Below are positions 54,301 to 62,833 of a stretch of DNA of 64,000 nucleotides, in pieces (position 1 is the first letter of the stretch; each line of letters opens with the position of its first letter). The notes below the pieces were generated by a model, which worked only from the letters and a program-made list of their open reading frames with translations, was not told the DNA's origin and made no database searches. The DNA is taken from NCBI RefSeq assembly GCF_900167045.1, contig NZ_FUXJ01000012.1:1-64000 (forward strand). Direction: 5' to 3'. The translations under genes were made by a program, and so were the position numbers. The stretch is from Legionella maceachernii. Its GTDB lineage: Bacteria > Pseudomonadota > Gammaproteobacteria > Legionellales > Legionellaceae.

Positions 54301-54612
54301 TTCATCCTTTTCCTTCAGAGAGAGATTGCTGTAATCATGAAAGGTCATGATTGGTTCTACATCCTCATAAATGATTTGGACTGGAATCGTATTAGTCGCC
54401 TCTTGATCCAAACTAAATGCTGATCTGAGAATTTCATGACGCGCTACAATCAGTCGATAAGCTTGTTGGAATAACTGGTAGTTAAATATCCCTTTAAAGG
54501 TGAGACACATCTGTGAAATATAAACTGGATGAGAAGTGCGAATGCTCTCATAAAAAATTCCTAGTTGATTATCACTTAACGTACATGATATTTTTCTACG
54601 ATTCACCTTCAT
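51376..54612 (-). CDS. Non-ribosomal peptide synthetase, C-A-T module
   Basis: About 1078 residues. The condensation domain comes first and has an intact RHHILLDGTSA (HHxxxDG). The adenylation domain has LAYMIYTSGSTGQPKGV, LNVYGITEATVCSTI, YRTGDRGRWL and the late NGKINKKKL lysine. The carrier domain has FLDIGLKSIDLVGL with the pantetheine Ser. Reading the specificity positions by eye gives D-V-A-I-I-V-V-V-C, which fits no code I know. A condensation domain at the start suggests an acyl or upstream-donor substrate. The ATG at 54612 is chosen over a TTG at 54621; neither ribosome-binding site is good. Confidence 0.9.
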   Translation of the reverse strand: MKVNRRKISCTLSDNQLGIFYESIRTSHPVYISQMCLTFKGIFNYQLFQQAYRLIVARHEILRSAFSLDQEATNTIPVQIIYEDVEPIMTFHDYSNLSLKEKDELYKQFLDTDFITPFDFNVPSLMRLTAIRYTENEFRLIWSRHHILLDGTSAKLVLTELLTIYRALLRNEICILPPPTSYSAIKGKFSVQNSSKIMHYWKKQLKHFSKYSLLPAIPKNAFINNFAQINSHITRKTYKNLSEFVSQHDLTINSVLQAAWGIVLSHYSNNEHIIFGSVRAFPKEEVANCVGLFINTLPLALTVNPKIKVLTYLQSVRKQGKALREHTHTSLSEIREWCGLTLDEMLYQSILDYKPYSLNKILKSKFAELNCDLSFRLTTPYPLVLEVTNEEDDLAIRLNYATDLLAPELAKGMLAHFISILNAFYCYPSRMLTELPTLPDSDWQKAVINWNKTKRNYPLEKNLNQLFEEQVNKNPHAPAILYKNNTITYEQLNAKANQLARFITDKGIKPEALTLILTASTVHVIVSILAVLKAGGAYVPVDTNYPLNRIKHFISDSKSEIIICDNKTQQKINQALENLDKSIRLINLDAISLAGFCPTNLNLNISPSHLAYMIYTSGSTGQPKGVLVEHRSVVNMALGCIERLEITEESRLLQIASLGFDVAVAEWSMALLSGASLCLMDKDIFDPKVIIEALEFYKITTIILASSILTALPHCNLPHLKVIAVGGESCGDAVIHYWAEGRLFLNVYGITEATVCSTIANCGPKQEVLSIGTPLPNTQIYILNEKQQPLPIGVYGEIFIGGVGVAKGYWNKPDLTREKFITNPFIKEGEDLDDSLQFNRLYRTGDRGRWLAKGEVEFLGRLDDQVKLMGIRIELSEIEKMIEQHPEVEKAAVIVTPDNKHLCAFVLSHDLYLDLEKMKQFLRASLPHALIPQHFVLVEKFPLTSNGKINKKKLIHYPMKATAIEISEEQLSSTEEMVLSEIKKIMGVNHIPLDQNFLDIGLKSIDLVGLSLRLSDYLRQEVNVIHLFSYPTISALAHYLDGLKSDHNSEEKLVLKKHSSNLKYQKPQRVNFKNDDIN

Positions 54613-54841
54613 CCCTAACAATCATACGGTTTTGAACGACAGTATTAAGCCTTAAGCTAATTTCCGCCCCATATCTAAAGTCTTGCTGCTAAAGCATTTT
54701 GTTCAAAATTTCGCGAAGTAATCTGAGCAAATAAGGCGGCTTAAGCGTAAAATATGAAGTTCCTAGCGTGAAAATGCATTATACTTTTCATCATGCTAGA
54801 CAAATTGACTAAAATATAGCCTTATTATAAGGAACAAGGCA

Positions 54842-57325
54842 ATGAATGACAAGATAGTATTTGATCTCTGCAGCGATATCATTATTCTTCTTGATTCTTC
54901 TTTCAATGCATTACAATTTAATAAAAAAGCTGAAGCGTCCTTTCAAATTCCTAAGAAAAATATTATAGGCTTTAACTTCTTTGAAGTAATGAAAAAATAC
55001 GGAATAATGTTGAGTTTTTCTTTTCATGATTTAAATTTAATTGAAGCCAGTAATACCCATTTTTTTGAAGGAGATATTTTACTAAAGCATCATTGTGGTC
55101 ATCAGAAATACCATTTTCACTGGACCATTAACCATCATTTTTCTTATAAAAAACATAAATTTATTTTAATAGGTAAGGATGTTTCAGAAACAGTCAGCTA
55201 CAAAAATTCTCTTCAAGATAGCCAAATTTATTTAAGAAACATTATTGAAAACCTTCCACAATATGTTTATTGGAAAGACCGAAATTTTGTTTATCAAGGT
55301 TGCAATAATCTTGTTGCACAATATCTTGGCCTGAAGTCACCTCTGGAAATTATTGGAAAAACTGACAATGATTTTAACTGGGATCCGAGAAGAGTCAATT
55401 TTTTGCATCACACTGACGAACTCATTCTGCGTGAAGGCATAACCAATATTGTAGAAGATGCTATTCCCAAAGAAGACGGCTCAACCCGTATCATGTTAAG
55501 CAGTAAGGCACCCCTACGCAATGAAAACAATGAAATAGTCGGGATATTAGGAATTTCCTTCGATATCACGGATAGAAAAAAGATGGAAAAAGAACTAGAA
55601 AAAGCGAAAGTTGCAGCTGAAATCGCTAACCAAGCCAAATCCGAATTCATAGCAAACATGAGTCACGACATCCGTACCCCAATAACAGGTATTCTTGGAT
55701 TAATTCAAGAGCTGATAAATTTGGCTGATGATTCTTTAGTTTCTTTGCAGCACCTCCCGCCTATCCAACGGACTGAGCTTACAGCAAAATATCGATTTCT
55801 ACTTAATCAATTGATTGAGAAAATCCAGGAAGATGGTCAGCTTTTACTTGGAGCAGCGGATGAGTTATTGCAATTACTGAATGAAATTTTAGAAACCATG
55901 CGCTTGGAATCGGGTAAGATCTCTGAGAAGGTAGAATCTTTTGATTTACGCGAGCTCGTCAAACATAATATGGAACTCATGCTACCGGTAGCCCAACATA
56001 AAAAATTAGGGCTAACTTGTGAAATTGATGAGCGCATTCCTGCTTATTTTACTGGATTACGTAATTATCTTGATCGTACCCTACTGAATCTGCTTAGCAA
56101 CGCGCTAAAATTTACGGAAATTGGTTTTGTTAAAATCAAAATACAAGTCATCGATGATCAAGATACAGCTTACCGTTTGGGTGAACGTATCCAATTAAAA
56201 ATTACAGTCGAAGACAGTGGCATTGGCATTCCAGAAGACAAATTTGATACTATTTTTGAGCATTTTTCGCGTTTAACACCTTCTTATCAAGGATTATATA
56301 AAGGTGCTGGATTAGGTCTTTATACTGTAAAACGCTATATCGAAGCTATGGAAGCGAAAATACGAGTGGAAAGTGAAGTGGGGAAAGGAACCCGTTTTAT
56401 TATCACGCTGCCTCTGACTGCCTCTGATCATTCAGATCGTGAAAAAATATCCTATCGCTTGGCTAACACGAAAAATGGTTCACTTATTCAATCCATACCA
56501 CCTATTACTAATGCAGGAGAATTAGCTAAAACTGAAATGACGCCAACTATTCTCATCGTTGAAGATAATCGTATTGCTGCTAGAGCAGTGTATTCCAATA
56601 TCTGCAGCCAAACCAATAACTGCAGATGCGATATCGCGAGCGATGGGAAACAAGCATTAAAAATGGCCCAAGATCACCACTATGATTTAATTATCATGGA
56701 CATAGGACTACCTGATATGGAAGGCACAGAAGTCACGAGACAAATACGCGCCTTAGAAAATCCAACAGTGACCCCAGTACCAATTGTGGCCCTCACTGGA
56801 CACGGAAATAATTCGGATAAAATAAAAGAAGCATTATCTGCTGGTATGCAAGAAGTTTTCACCAAGCCCCTGTCTCCTTCCGCATTAGAATCGCTATTGC
56901 AGCGATATATTTTTAGCTCTAAGCAAGAGCTAGCTCCAATGAAAGCTGAATCCACGCTAACTTCTGAGCGAGACGCTACCCAAATTATTGATTGGGCAAA
57001 ATGCCTTGAGCAACATAGTGGGGATGAGAATCTCATCCACGAGCTGCTAGCTGCTCTTACAATGGATCTTAAAATCTCCCGCGAAAAAATAGCAAAAGCT
57101 TATTCAAATCACGATAATGATACGTTACGGGAAGAGCTACATCACGTGCGCGGGGGCGTCGTTTACCTTACTTTACCCCAACTTGATAAAGCATTTGCTG
57201 AATTTCATCAAGCAGTAAAAGAAAAAACACATAATTCTGATCAATTACAAAAGTCTTATGAGCATTTGCAGCAGGCTATTGATGCTTTTTTGGAGGCAAT
57301 GGAGAAAAACAAACGCGGTCAATAA
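54842..57325 (+). CDS. Hybrid sensor histidine kinase (PAS-PAS-HisKA-HATPase-REC-HPt)
   Basis: 827 residues with no membrane segment. Two PAS-like sensors occupy about 1-250. The H box is ANMSHDIRTPITGILGLIQE (His near 276), and the HisKA region has a long insert. The HATPase has NLLSNALKFTEIG and DSGIGIPED. The receiver (about 570-690) has LIIMDIGLPDMEGTE with the phospho-Asp. The HPt domain at the end has LHHVRGGVV. A complete phosphorelay lies in one chain, but no separate DNA-binding regulator follows. AAGGAACAAGGCA precedes the ATG. It diverges from the NRPS operon and might regulate it. Confidence 0.88.
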   Translation: MNDKIVFDLCSDIIILLDSSFNALQFNKKAEASFQIPKKNIIGFNFFEVMKKYGIMLSFSFHDLNLIEASNTHFFEGDILLKHHCGHQKYHFHWTINHHFSYKKHKFILIGKDVSETVSYKNSLQDSQIYLRNIIENLPQYVYWKDRNFVYQGCNNLVAQYLGLKSPLEIIGKTDNDFNWDPRRVNFLHHTDELILREGITNIVEDAIPKEDGSTRIMLSSKAPLRNENNEIVGILGISFDITDRKKMEKELEKAKVAAEIANQAKSEFIANMSHDIRTPITGILGLIQELINLADDSLVSLQHLPPIQRTELTAKYRFLLNQLIEKIQEDGQLLLGAADELLQLLNEILETMRLESGKISEKVESFDLRELVKHNMELMLPVAQHKKLGLTCEIDERIPAYFTGLRNYLDRTLLNLLSNALKFTEIGFVKIKIQVIDDQDTAYRLGERIQLKITVEDSGIGIPEDKFDTIFEHFSRLTPSYQGLYKGAGLGLYTVKRYIEAMEAKIRVESEVGKGTRFIITLPLTASDHSDREKISYRLANTKNGSLIQSIPPITNAGELAKTEMTPTILIVEDNRIAARAVYSNICSQTNNCRCDIASDGKQALKMAQDHHYDLIIMDIGLPDMEGTEVTRQIRALENPTVTPVPIVALTGHGNNSDKIKEALSAGMQEVFTKPLSPSALESLLQRYIFSSKQELAPMKAESTLTSERDATQIIDWAKCLEQHSGDENLIHELLAALTMDLKISREKIAKAYSNHDNDTLREELHHVRGGVVYLTLPQLDKAFAEFHQAVKEKTHNSDQLQKSYEHLQQAIDAFLEAMEKNKRGQ

Positions 57326-57673
57326 GGTTCAAAATCCATCCTGCTATGACGGTTATTATTTACTGAAATTCCCCCAAAGGTTACACATTCTCTGCTCGCG
57401 TTTCATTTTAGGCATTAATTTTTCTATATCAATCATCGAGGTGTATTTCATTAAGTCCTAACAATAGGAGAAGCAACGGGAAAGATAAAATATTTATAAT
57501 AGCTCAGTTGCGAGTTTTAAAAAATTTTTGGCAAAAATTAAACGCATAAAACTAGCATTTTGAAATTATTTGAGTATAGTATCCTCCCTTTTCATTGAGT
57601 GTTGAAAGACATAGCTTCTACCAATGCGTTTTAAGGTATTCGTTCGATTAAAATTAAAAATATAAGGAACAAA
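57326..57673. other. Intergenic region
   Basis: No supported gene or RNA is seen. AT-rich sequence precedes AAGGAACAAA, the ribosome-binding site of the following TTG-started gene. Confidence 0.4.
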
Positions 57674-59158
57674 TTGAAAAATCAAGCAGTTACAATAAAT
57701 TCCCGTCGAAATCAAAGGACAAGGAGTGTGCTCTATGTTTTGCTGACCATTTTTTTATTGTTCTCTTCCACCGGAGCCTATACGGAAGTTTACCCCTGGG
57801 TTTGGCTTGGCAAGAATGACATCCAAGTGACTGATCATGCAAAAGTTGAAGCCGAATTTCGACTTTATCTCATCGCAACCGCCCAAGAATCGATTGATAT
57901 TGCCACCTTTGATCAACGACTCGATGAAGCCGTAGGATTACCTTTGCTTCAAGCGCTAGAAAAGGCAGCTGAGCGAGGAGTGCGAATTCGTTTTGCGGCT
58001 GCATGGATTTCAGCGTTGTTAAATGACCCGAGCAGGAAGACGGAGGAATACTTGAATCGAATCGCAAGGCATTACCCCAATTTTAAATTTATTTCAGCAG
58101 GTGGCCCCTCAATGTGGAAGAAAGGCTGGGGAGTTTTAGACGGAATTCATGAAAAACTATTTTTAGTCGACAATAAGATTGCTTTATTAACAGGACGGGG
58201 ACATGCAGGAGAATATTTAAATTGGCTTGATACTGCTTTCTTTTATAAAGGTAATATGGTTAATCAAAGCCTCGATGCTTTCGAGCAAATGTGGCAGACC
58301 ATTGAGAGAGAAAATGGATTGCAACTTCAGCATGAAGAATTAGGGTTGACAAATGCTGTACTGTCAGCGAAATCCTCCCAGCAGAAAAGTGTATCCAGTA
58401 CTCTTCCTATAAAGCTAAGCGCTGAGGAACAGCAAGAATTAGATACCCTAAAAACATGGGCTGAAATCCCCGCTTCTAACGATCATGATTATCAAGCACG
58501 CTCCATTTATTACAACTTCCTTGAGCAAATGAGAAGAGAGGCTGATCTCCAAGGGCGAACGCCGGGAAGCTTCAGCTACGATGAAAGAGAGAAATTTCTT
58601 CAAGACCCTTTTGTCGATACCGTGCTTTTACTTCTTCCTCAGACACATCGTTTCCAAATGAGCATTCTTGCGACTATTCTAGAAGATCGGATTGTCGAGG
58701 CGATTTTTAGTGAGAGGCAACGAGGTATGGAAATGGAGCTTATTACTAACGGAAAGAAAGCCCACTCCGTTTTTCCTACAGCTCCGGGCTGGTACGCAGG
58801 AATTCATACACTGGATGATCTATTACAAGTCGGTGTAATAGGTCACGAGTTGAAACAAAGAGGCGCTGGAACTAACATTTACCTCCATCGAAAACTCCTT
58901 ATTTTGGATGATCATGTGTTCTTTGGATCACACAATCTTACTAAAGCCAGTACGCTGACCAATGACGAATACAGCATAGAAGTCGTCAGTCGGGATTTTG
59001 CTGATAAAATGGAACAACTTTCACGCCACAGCATCGAAGTCAATACGGTACCTTTTAATATCGAGGCAGTGCATTGGGAGCGTTTAATCACGCCAGTACG
59101 GCAATGGTTTGCGAGTTTCTTTGAAATTCTTTATCTGCAGCAGCCTCAGAAACATTAG
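57674..59158 (+). CDS. Phospholipase D-like protein with N-terminal membrane segment
   Basis: 494 residues. A positively charged start followed by SVLYVLLTIFLLFSSTGAY is a signal peptide or anchor. Two HKD-type motifs follow: GIHEKLFLVDNKIALLTGRG (His 159, Lys 161, Asp 166) and LHRKLLILDDHVFFGSHN near residue 415. This is the paired catalytic layout of the PLD superfamily, which cleaves or transfers phosphodiesters of lipids or nucleic acids. The start is TTG after AAGGAACAAA. A periplasmic or secreted site is likely. Confidence 0.85.
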   Translation: MKNQAVTINSRRNQRTRSVLYVLLTIFLLFSSTGAYTEVYPWVWLGKNDIQVTDHAKVEAEFRLYLIATAQESIDIATFDQRLDEAVGLPLLQALEKAAERGVRIRFAAAWISALLNDPSRKTEEYLNRIARHYPNFKFISAGGPSMWKKGWGVLDGIHEKLFLVDNKIALLTGRGHAGEYLNWLDTAFFYKGNMVNQSLDAFEQMWQTIERENGLQLQHEELGLTNAVLSAKSSQQKSVSSTLPIKLSAEEQQELDTLKTWAEIPASNDHDYQARSIYYNFLEQMRREADLQGRTPGSFSYDEREKFLQDPFVDTVLLLLPQTHRFQMSILATILEDRIVEAIFSERQRGMEMELITNGKKAHSVFPTAPGWYAGIHTLDDLLQVGVIGHELKQRGAGTNIYLHRKLLILDDHVFFGSHNLTKASTLTNDEYSIEVVSRDFADKMEQLSRHSIEVNTVPFNIEAVHWERLITPVRQWFASFFEILYLQQPQKH

Positions 59159-59565
59159 GCCGAAGATAAAAGAAGGAAGAGCGACTCTGAGCAATTTTCA
59201 ACGTTATTACTCCTATTTATTTCAGGTTGGAATAGGCCAATATCAAAAATATTAGCCTATCTGACCATCTCTATTTTAATTCTGCTTCAGCAAATACCTT
59301 CATACTGCTACTATAAATTCAAGCAATTTAGCATAATGCCTGCGAACCAAAACTTGAACCTCCTTGGGTGAAGGGCTCATCAAATGCTGATAAAATCGCT
59401 AAAGGCTTTAAGCGATTATTAAGAGGGCAACTGAGTTTTCGATTAAACTCAATAGAGTCTTACTGTAAAAGAAATTACCGAAAAAACTGAATGTCCGCTA
59501 ATGTGCCATTCAGCGCCGCATAAAAAATACCCAACAAAATAAGAAGCGTGGAGATCTAAACATTA
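59159..59565. other. Intergenic region
   Basis: No supported feature was found in this stretch apart from the upstream sequence of the next gene. Confidence 0.4.
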
Positions 59566-60876
59566 ATGAGCAATCAATTGCAAAAATGGATTTTTTTAGT
59601 GGTGCTCTTACTTACTTATGGTTTGCTTTTTTATTTTTTCGTCAATCTCGAGTTAAATTCTGATTTCACTTCTTTTTACGCCTCAAGTTTGGCTTATACT
59701 CAAGACAGGAATCCTTATCAAGGAATACCCAATTCTTTTTTACCGCATTCTACTCATTTACTCATCGATTTAAACCCACCTTTTTTCTTGGAATTATTTG
59801 CGCCTCTTACTCATCTTACCTTTGTTACGGCTTCCATCTTATGGTTTTTCACTTCATTAATTTTAGGAGGAATTGGAGCTGCACTCAGTTTTTTTATTTT
59901 TTCTTCTTCTGCAATGTTTAAAAAATATTGGGGTCATTTTATTCTATTTTATTTAGCAATGTATCCGACAATGATAAATATCATTTTCGGCCAATTGGGT
60001 AATTTTTTATTATTTTTTATTGCGCTAGGTTATTACTTTTTTGCTCGCAAAAAGAGAGATTGTTTAGCTGGTTTTTTTTGGGGAATTATCGTTGCTATTA
60101 AGTTATTTCCTGCCTTACTTTTTTTCTTTGCCTTGGTACAAAACCGGTATAAACTTTTTTGGGCCATGTTACTTACTGCGGTCTGTGCAAGTCTTATCCC
60201 TTTATTGACTCATGGATTTAAGATCTACACGCTTTATTTCAAAACGCTTCACGATGTTTTATGGTTCGGCAATAGCTGGAATGCATCCATTTATGGCTTT
60301 CTCTATCGTTCTTTTATCAATGTGGATGCTCAGCCGAATTTTTTACTGATAAAAATGGCTTATCTAATTATTTTTATAGGTTTATTGATCTGGTACATAA
60401 AGAAAATTCATTTTTTCCAAAAAATTGCTCAGCCCAATTATGCCTTTTGTTTGACGGTAATCATGATGCTATTGCTGAGTCCTTTTGGCTGGCTTTATTA
60501 TTTTCCACTGCTGCTCATGCCTTTAATGCTTGTCGAACAAGGTTTAAGCTCTGCTGTATTTTTTAGAAGCCATAAGAAGGTAAACTCATTGTATAACCTA
60601 TGGATTTTATGCTTATTCTTAATTTGCTTTCCCCTGGGTAATGTTCAAGCCCGTTATATGGGGTTATTCATCTCCAAAATAACAATCTATTCTATTTATT
60701 TTTATGGGTTAGTATTGCTTGTGTACCTTTTGAACACCACTTATCATTTTACGCCCCATAAGCGAGAACCACACACTCATGTCGCGGCTCTTTTTCCCCT
60801 GAAAATTTTTTTATCGCTGGGGTTAGGCGTCGTTTTAATCATTTTTATCATGCATTTTTATCACATCATCATTTAG
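59566..60876 (+). CDS. GT87/DUF2029-like integral membrane glycosyltransferase
   Basis: 436 residues and about ten membrane helices. After the first helix come DFTSFYASSLAYTQDRNPYQ and DLNPPFFLELFAPLTHL, with an acidic pair as in polyprenyl-phosphate-dependent mannosyltransferases of the GT87 family. KLFPALLFFFALVQNRYKLF and the SPFGWLYYFPLLLMP segment are also typical. The acceptor is unknown. It stands alone, with no envelope-biosynthesis operon around it. Confidence 0.7.
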   Translation: MSNQLQKWIFLVVLLLTYGLLFYFFVNLELNSDFTSFYASSLAYTQDRNPYQGIPNSFLPHSTHLLIDLNPPFFLELFAPLTHLTFVTASILWFFTSLILGGIGAALSFFIFSSSAMFKKYWGHFILFYLAMYPTMINIIFGQLGNFLLFFIALGYYFFARKKRDCLAGFFWGIIVAIKLFPALLFFFALVQNRYKLFWAMLLTAVCASLIPLLTHGFKIYTLYFKTLHDVLWFGNSWNASIYGFLYRSFINVDAQPNFLLIKMAYLIIFIGLLIWYIKKIHFFQKIAQPNYAFCLTVIMMLLLSPFGWLYYFPLLLMPLMLVEQGLSSAVFFRSHKKVNSLYNLWILCLFLICFPLGNVQARYMGLFISKITIYSIYFYGLVLLVYLLNTTYHFTPHKREPHTHVAALFPLKIFLSLGLGVVLIIFIMHFYHIII

Positions 60877-60945
60877 GCTTGATGTTTACATTTGATAAGG
60901 CCTACTCATTATGTATCAATGGCGATACGAGTGTTCCCTTAAGTA

Positions 60946-62217
60946 CTAAGTTTCATTTTTCACGACAGGTAAATCTGCCCACCGTGTGGTATAGGCAGGT
61001 GATTTTAGTTCAGCCCGCATGGCCCAAGGTTTACTGAATCCCTCTGCTGCCAAACGAATTGTCTCATGACCATATCGCTCATTAATTGAATCCAGCACTT
61101 GCATTAACTTATCTTTTTTCATTAAATCGCTGTCTGCGGGTTGATTAAATAAATCCATCTGCCTCGGGTTTTTAGGAATAAGACCCTCAAGACAAACCCC
61201 TACTTTCTTATAGCGACAACCTTCTCTAAACAATTGTTTTAGGCACCGCTTTGCTACTTTAGTTATAAGGATTAAATCATCAGTAGGATTAATGAGTTTA
61301 AATTGGATGCTTTTACAATGCTGCGGTAGATCTTCCCGAAAACGATTCGTTTGTACAAACACATCAACATACTGGGCAACTAAGCGTTGACGTCTTAGTT
61401 TTTCGCAAGCCCTCGCGCAATGGGAACTAATGGCCTGTGCAATGAATTCGTAATCCACCTGCATAACACCAAAAGATTTTGATGACATGATTGATTGCTG
61501 TGGTTCTCTCTCCTCAAGCCCTGCGCAAGAGATTCCGCGAAGCTCCATCGCTATTCTCATCATCACCACGTTATATTGCTTTCTGAGTAAATGGGGATTT
61601 AAATGGGCTAAGTCAAAAGCGGTATAAACACCTTGTCGTAGTAATTTGCTGGCCCATTGCCGCCCAACGCCCCAAACATCCCCCACCTCAATGCGCTCTA
61701 GCCATTGGGGTTGATGGGTTATATTGAATACCGGAATCATTAATTCTTTCTTAGCAACATGATTGGCAATTTTTGCTAAAGTCTTTGTTGACCCAATACC
61801 AATTGAAGTAGGAATACCAATTTCTTTTAAAATCCGTTTTTGTAAAGCAGAGCAAAAATCATCATGCTGCTCCTTAGGCAGAGAGGATAAATCCAAAAAC
61901 GCTTCGTCAATGGAATAGATTTCAACGTCTGTGCAGTGATCTTGAATAACCGACATTACCCGATGAGAAATATCCCCATATAAAGTATAATTTGAAGAAA
62001 AAATACTCACATTGTGTTCGTCGCAAAGCGCCTTGACTTCAAAAAAAGGGCAACCCATTTTTATTCCTAACACCTTTGCTTCATTAGAGCGGGCAATCAC
62101 ACATCCGTCATTGTTGGACAGCACGACAATGGGCTTATTTCGCAAATCAGGTCGAAATAAGCGCTCACAGCTTGCATAAAAATTATTGCAATCGATTAAA
62201 GCAAACACTTGCTTCAT
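60946..62217 (-). CDS. umuC: DNA polymerase V catalytic subunit UmuC (Y family)
   Basis: 423 residues. FALIDCNNFYASCERLFRPDL holds the first metal-binding Asp, and IYSIDEAFLDLSSLP the second acidic pair. GIPTSIGIGSTKTLAKIANH and VGDVWGVGRQWASKLL are the finger and thumb segments. UmuC extends DNA past lesions as UmuD'2C. The gene overlaps umuD by four bases (ATGA), the usual coupling. Confidence 0.93.
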   Translation of the reverse strand: MKQVFALIDCNNFYASCERLFRPDLRNKPIVVLSNNDGCVIARSNEAKVLGIKMGCPFFEVKALCDEHNVSIFSSNYTLYGDISHRVMSVIQDHCTDVEIYSIDEAFLDLSSLPKEQHDDFCSALQKRILKEIGIPTSIGIGSTKTLAKIANHVAKKELMIPVFNITHQPQWLERIEVGDVWGVGRQWASKLLRQGVYTAFDLAHLNPHLLRKQYNVVMMRIAMELRGISCAGLEEREPQQSIMSSKSFGVMQVDYEFIAQAISSHCARACEKLRRQRLVAQYVDVFVQTNRFREDLPQHCKSIQFKLINPTDDLILITKVAKRCLKQLFREGCRYKKVGVCLEGLIPKNPRQMDLFNQPADSDLMKKDKLMQVLDSINERYGHETIRLAAEGFSKPWAMRAELKSPAYTTRWADLPVVKNET

Positions 62218-62693
62218 CCCAAGGTATGAATAACGTGTTTTACCACTCCCCAGATGACCACATCTTGTTCGTCTGTAATATCGATGGCGGGGTATTTATT
62301 ATTTTCAGGCAAAAGCTTTACGCGACCGTTTAATTTTGAAAGCCGCTTAACGGTAAGCTCACCATTAATAGCAGCAATCACTATTTTGCCGTGAATGGCT
62401 TCAAGACTACGGTCCACAATTAACAAATCACCGGATTGAATGCCTACATCAGACATCGAATCCCCTGACGCTTTCACAATGAAAGTAGCTGCAGGGTGAT
62501 TGATGAGGTGCTCATTTAAATCGAGAAAATCTTCAATGTCACCCTCCGCAGGCGAAGGAAAACCGGCTCGTACAGAACTGGTATAAAGCGGTAGTCGAGA
62601 GGTTGCAGAGTTACGCCTCATTGTGCGCAAAATATTTTCCCTAACCTTATTCTGCTCTTGTCTTGTCTTTAGCCCTGCCTCCCCTATTCTCAT
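62214..62693 (-). CDS. umuD: UmuD, polymerase V accessory protein (S24 self-cleaving)
   Basis: About 159 residues. The self-cleavage site is the Ala-Gly in VRAGFPSPAEGDIEDFLDLN. The catalytic pair is Ser in KASGDSMSDVGIQSGDLLIV and Lys in GELTVKRLSKL. Cleavage yields UmuD', which joins UmuC. The ATG at 62693 has AAGG eight bases upstream and gives a normal length plus a short N-terminal extension; an ATG at 62771 would add 26 residues with no support. No clear LexA box was seen upstream. Confidence 0.9.
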   Translation of the reverse strand: MRIGEAGLKTRQEQNKVRENILRTMRRNSATSRLPLYTSSVRAGFPSPAEGDIEDFLDLNEHLINHPAATFIVKASGDSMSDVGIQSGDLLIVDRSLEAIHGKIVIAAINGELTVKRLSKLNGRVKLLPENNKYPAIDITDEQDVVIWGVVKHVIHTLG

Positions 62694-62833
62694 GGTTTTA
62701 CCTTTTGATTTTTGTACCTCATTCAATGATAGAGTTAAAAGGGCTACCCTGTAAATGCAAAAATGGAGCACAAAGAGTAAAATTTAGATAACCATAAGAC
62801 ACAAAAGGCATTTTTCCTACAAAGAAATCCGAG

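Noticed and set aside
62694-62833. LexA-binding site upstream of umuD
   Set aside because: A single CTGT half-site is present without a properly spaced ACAG.
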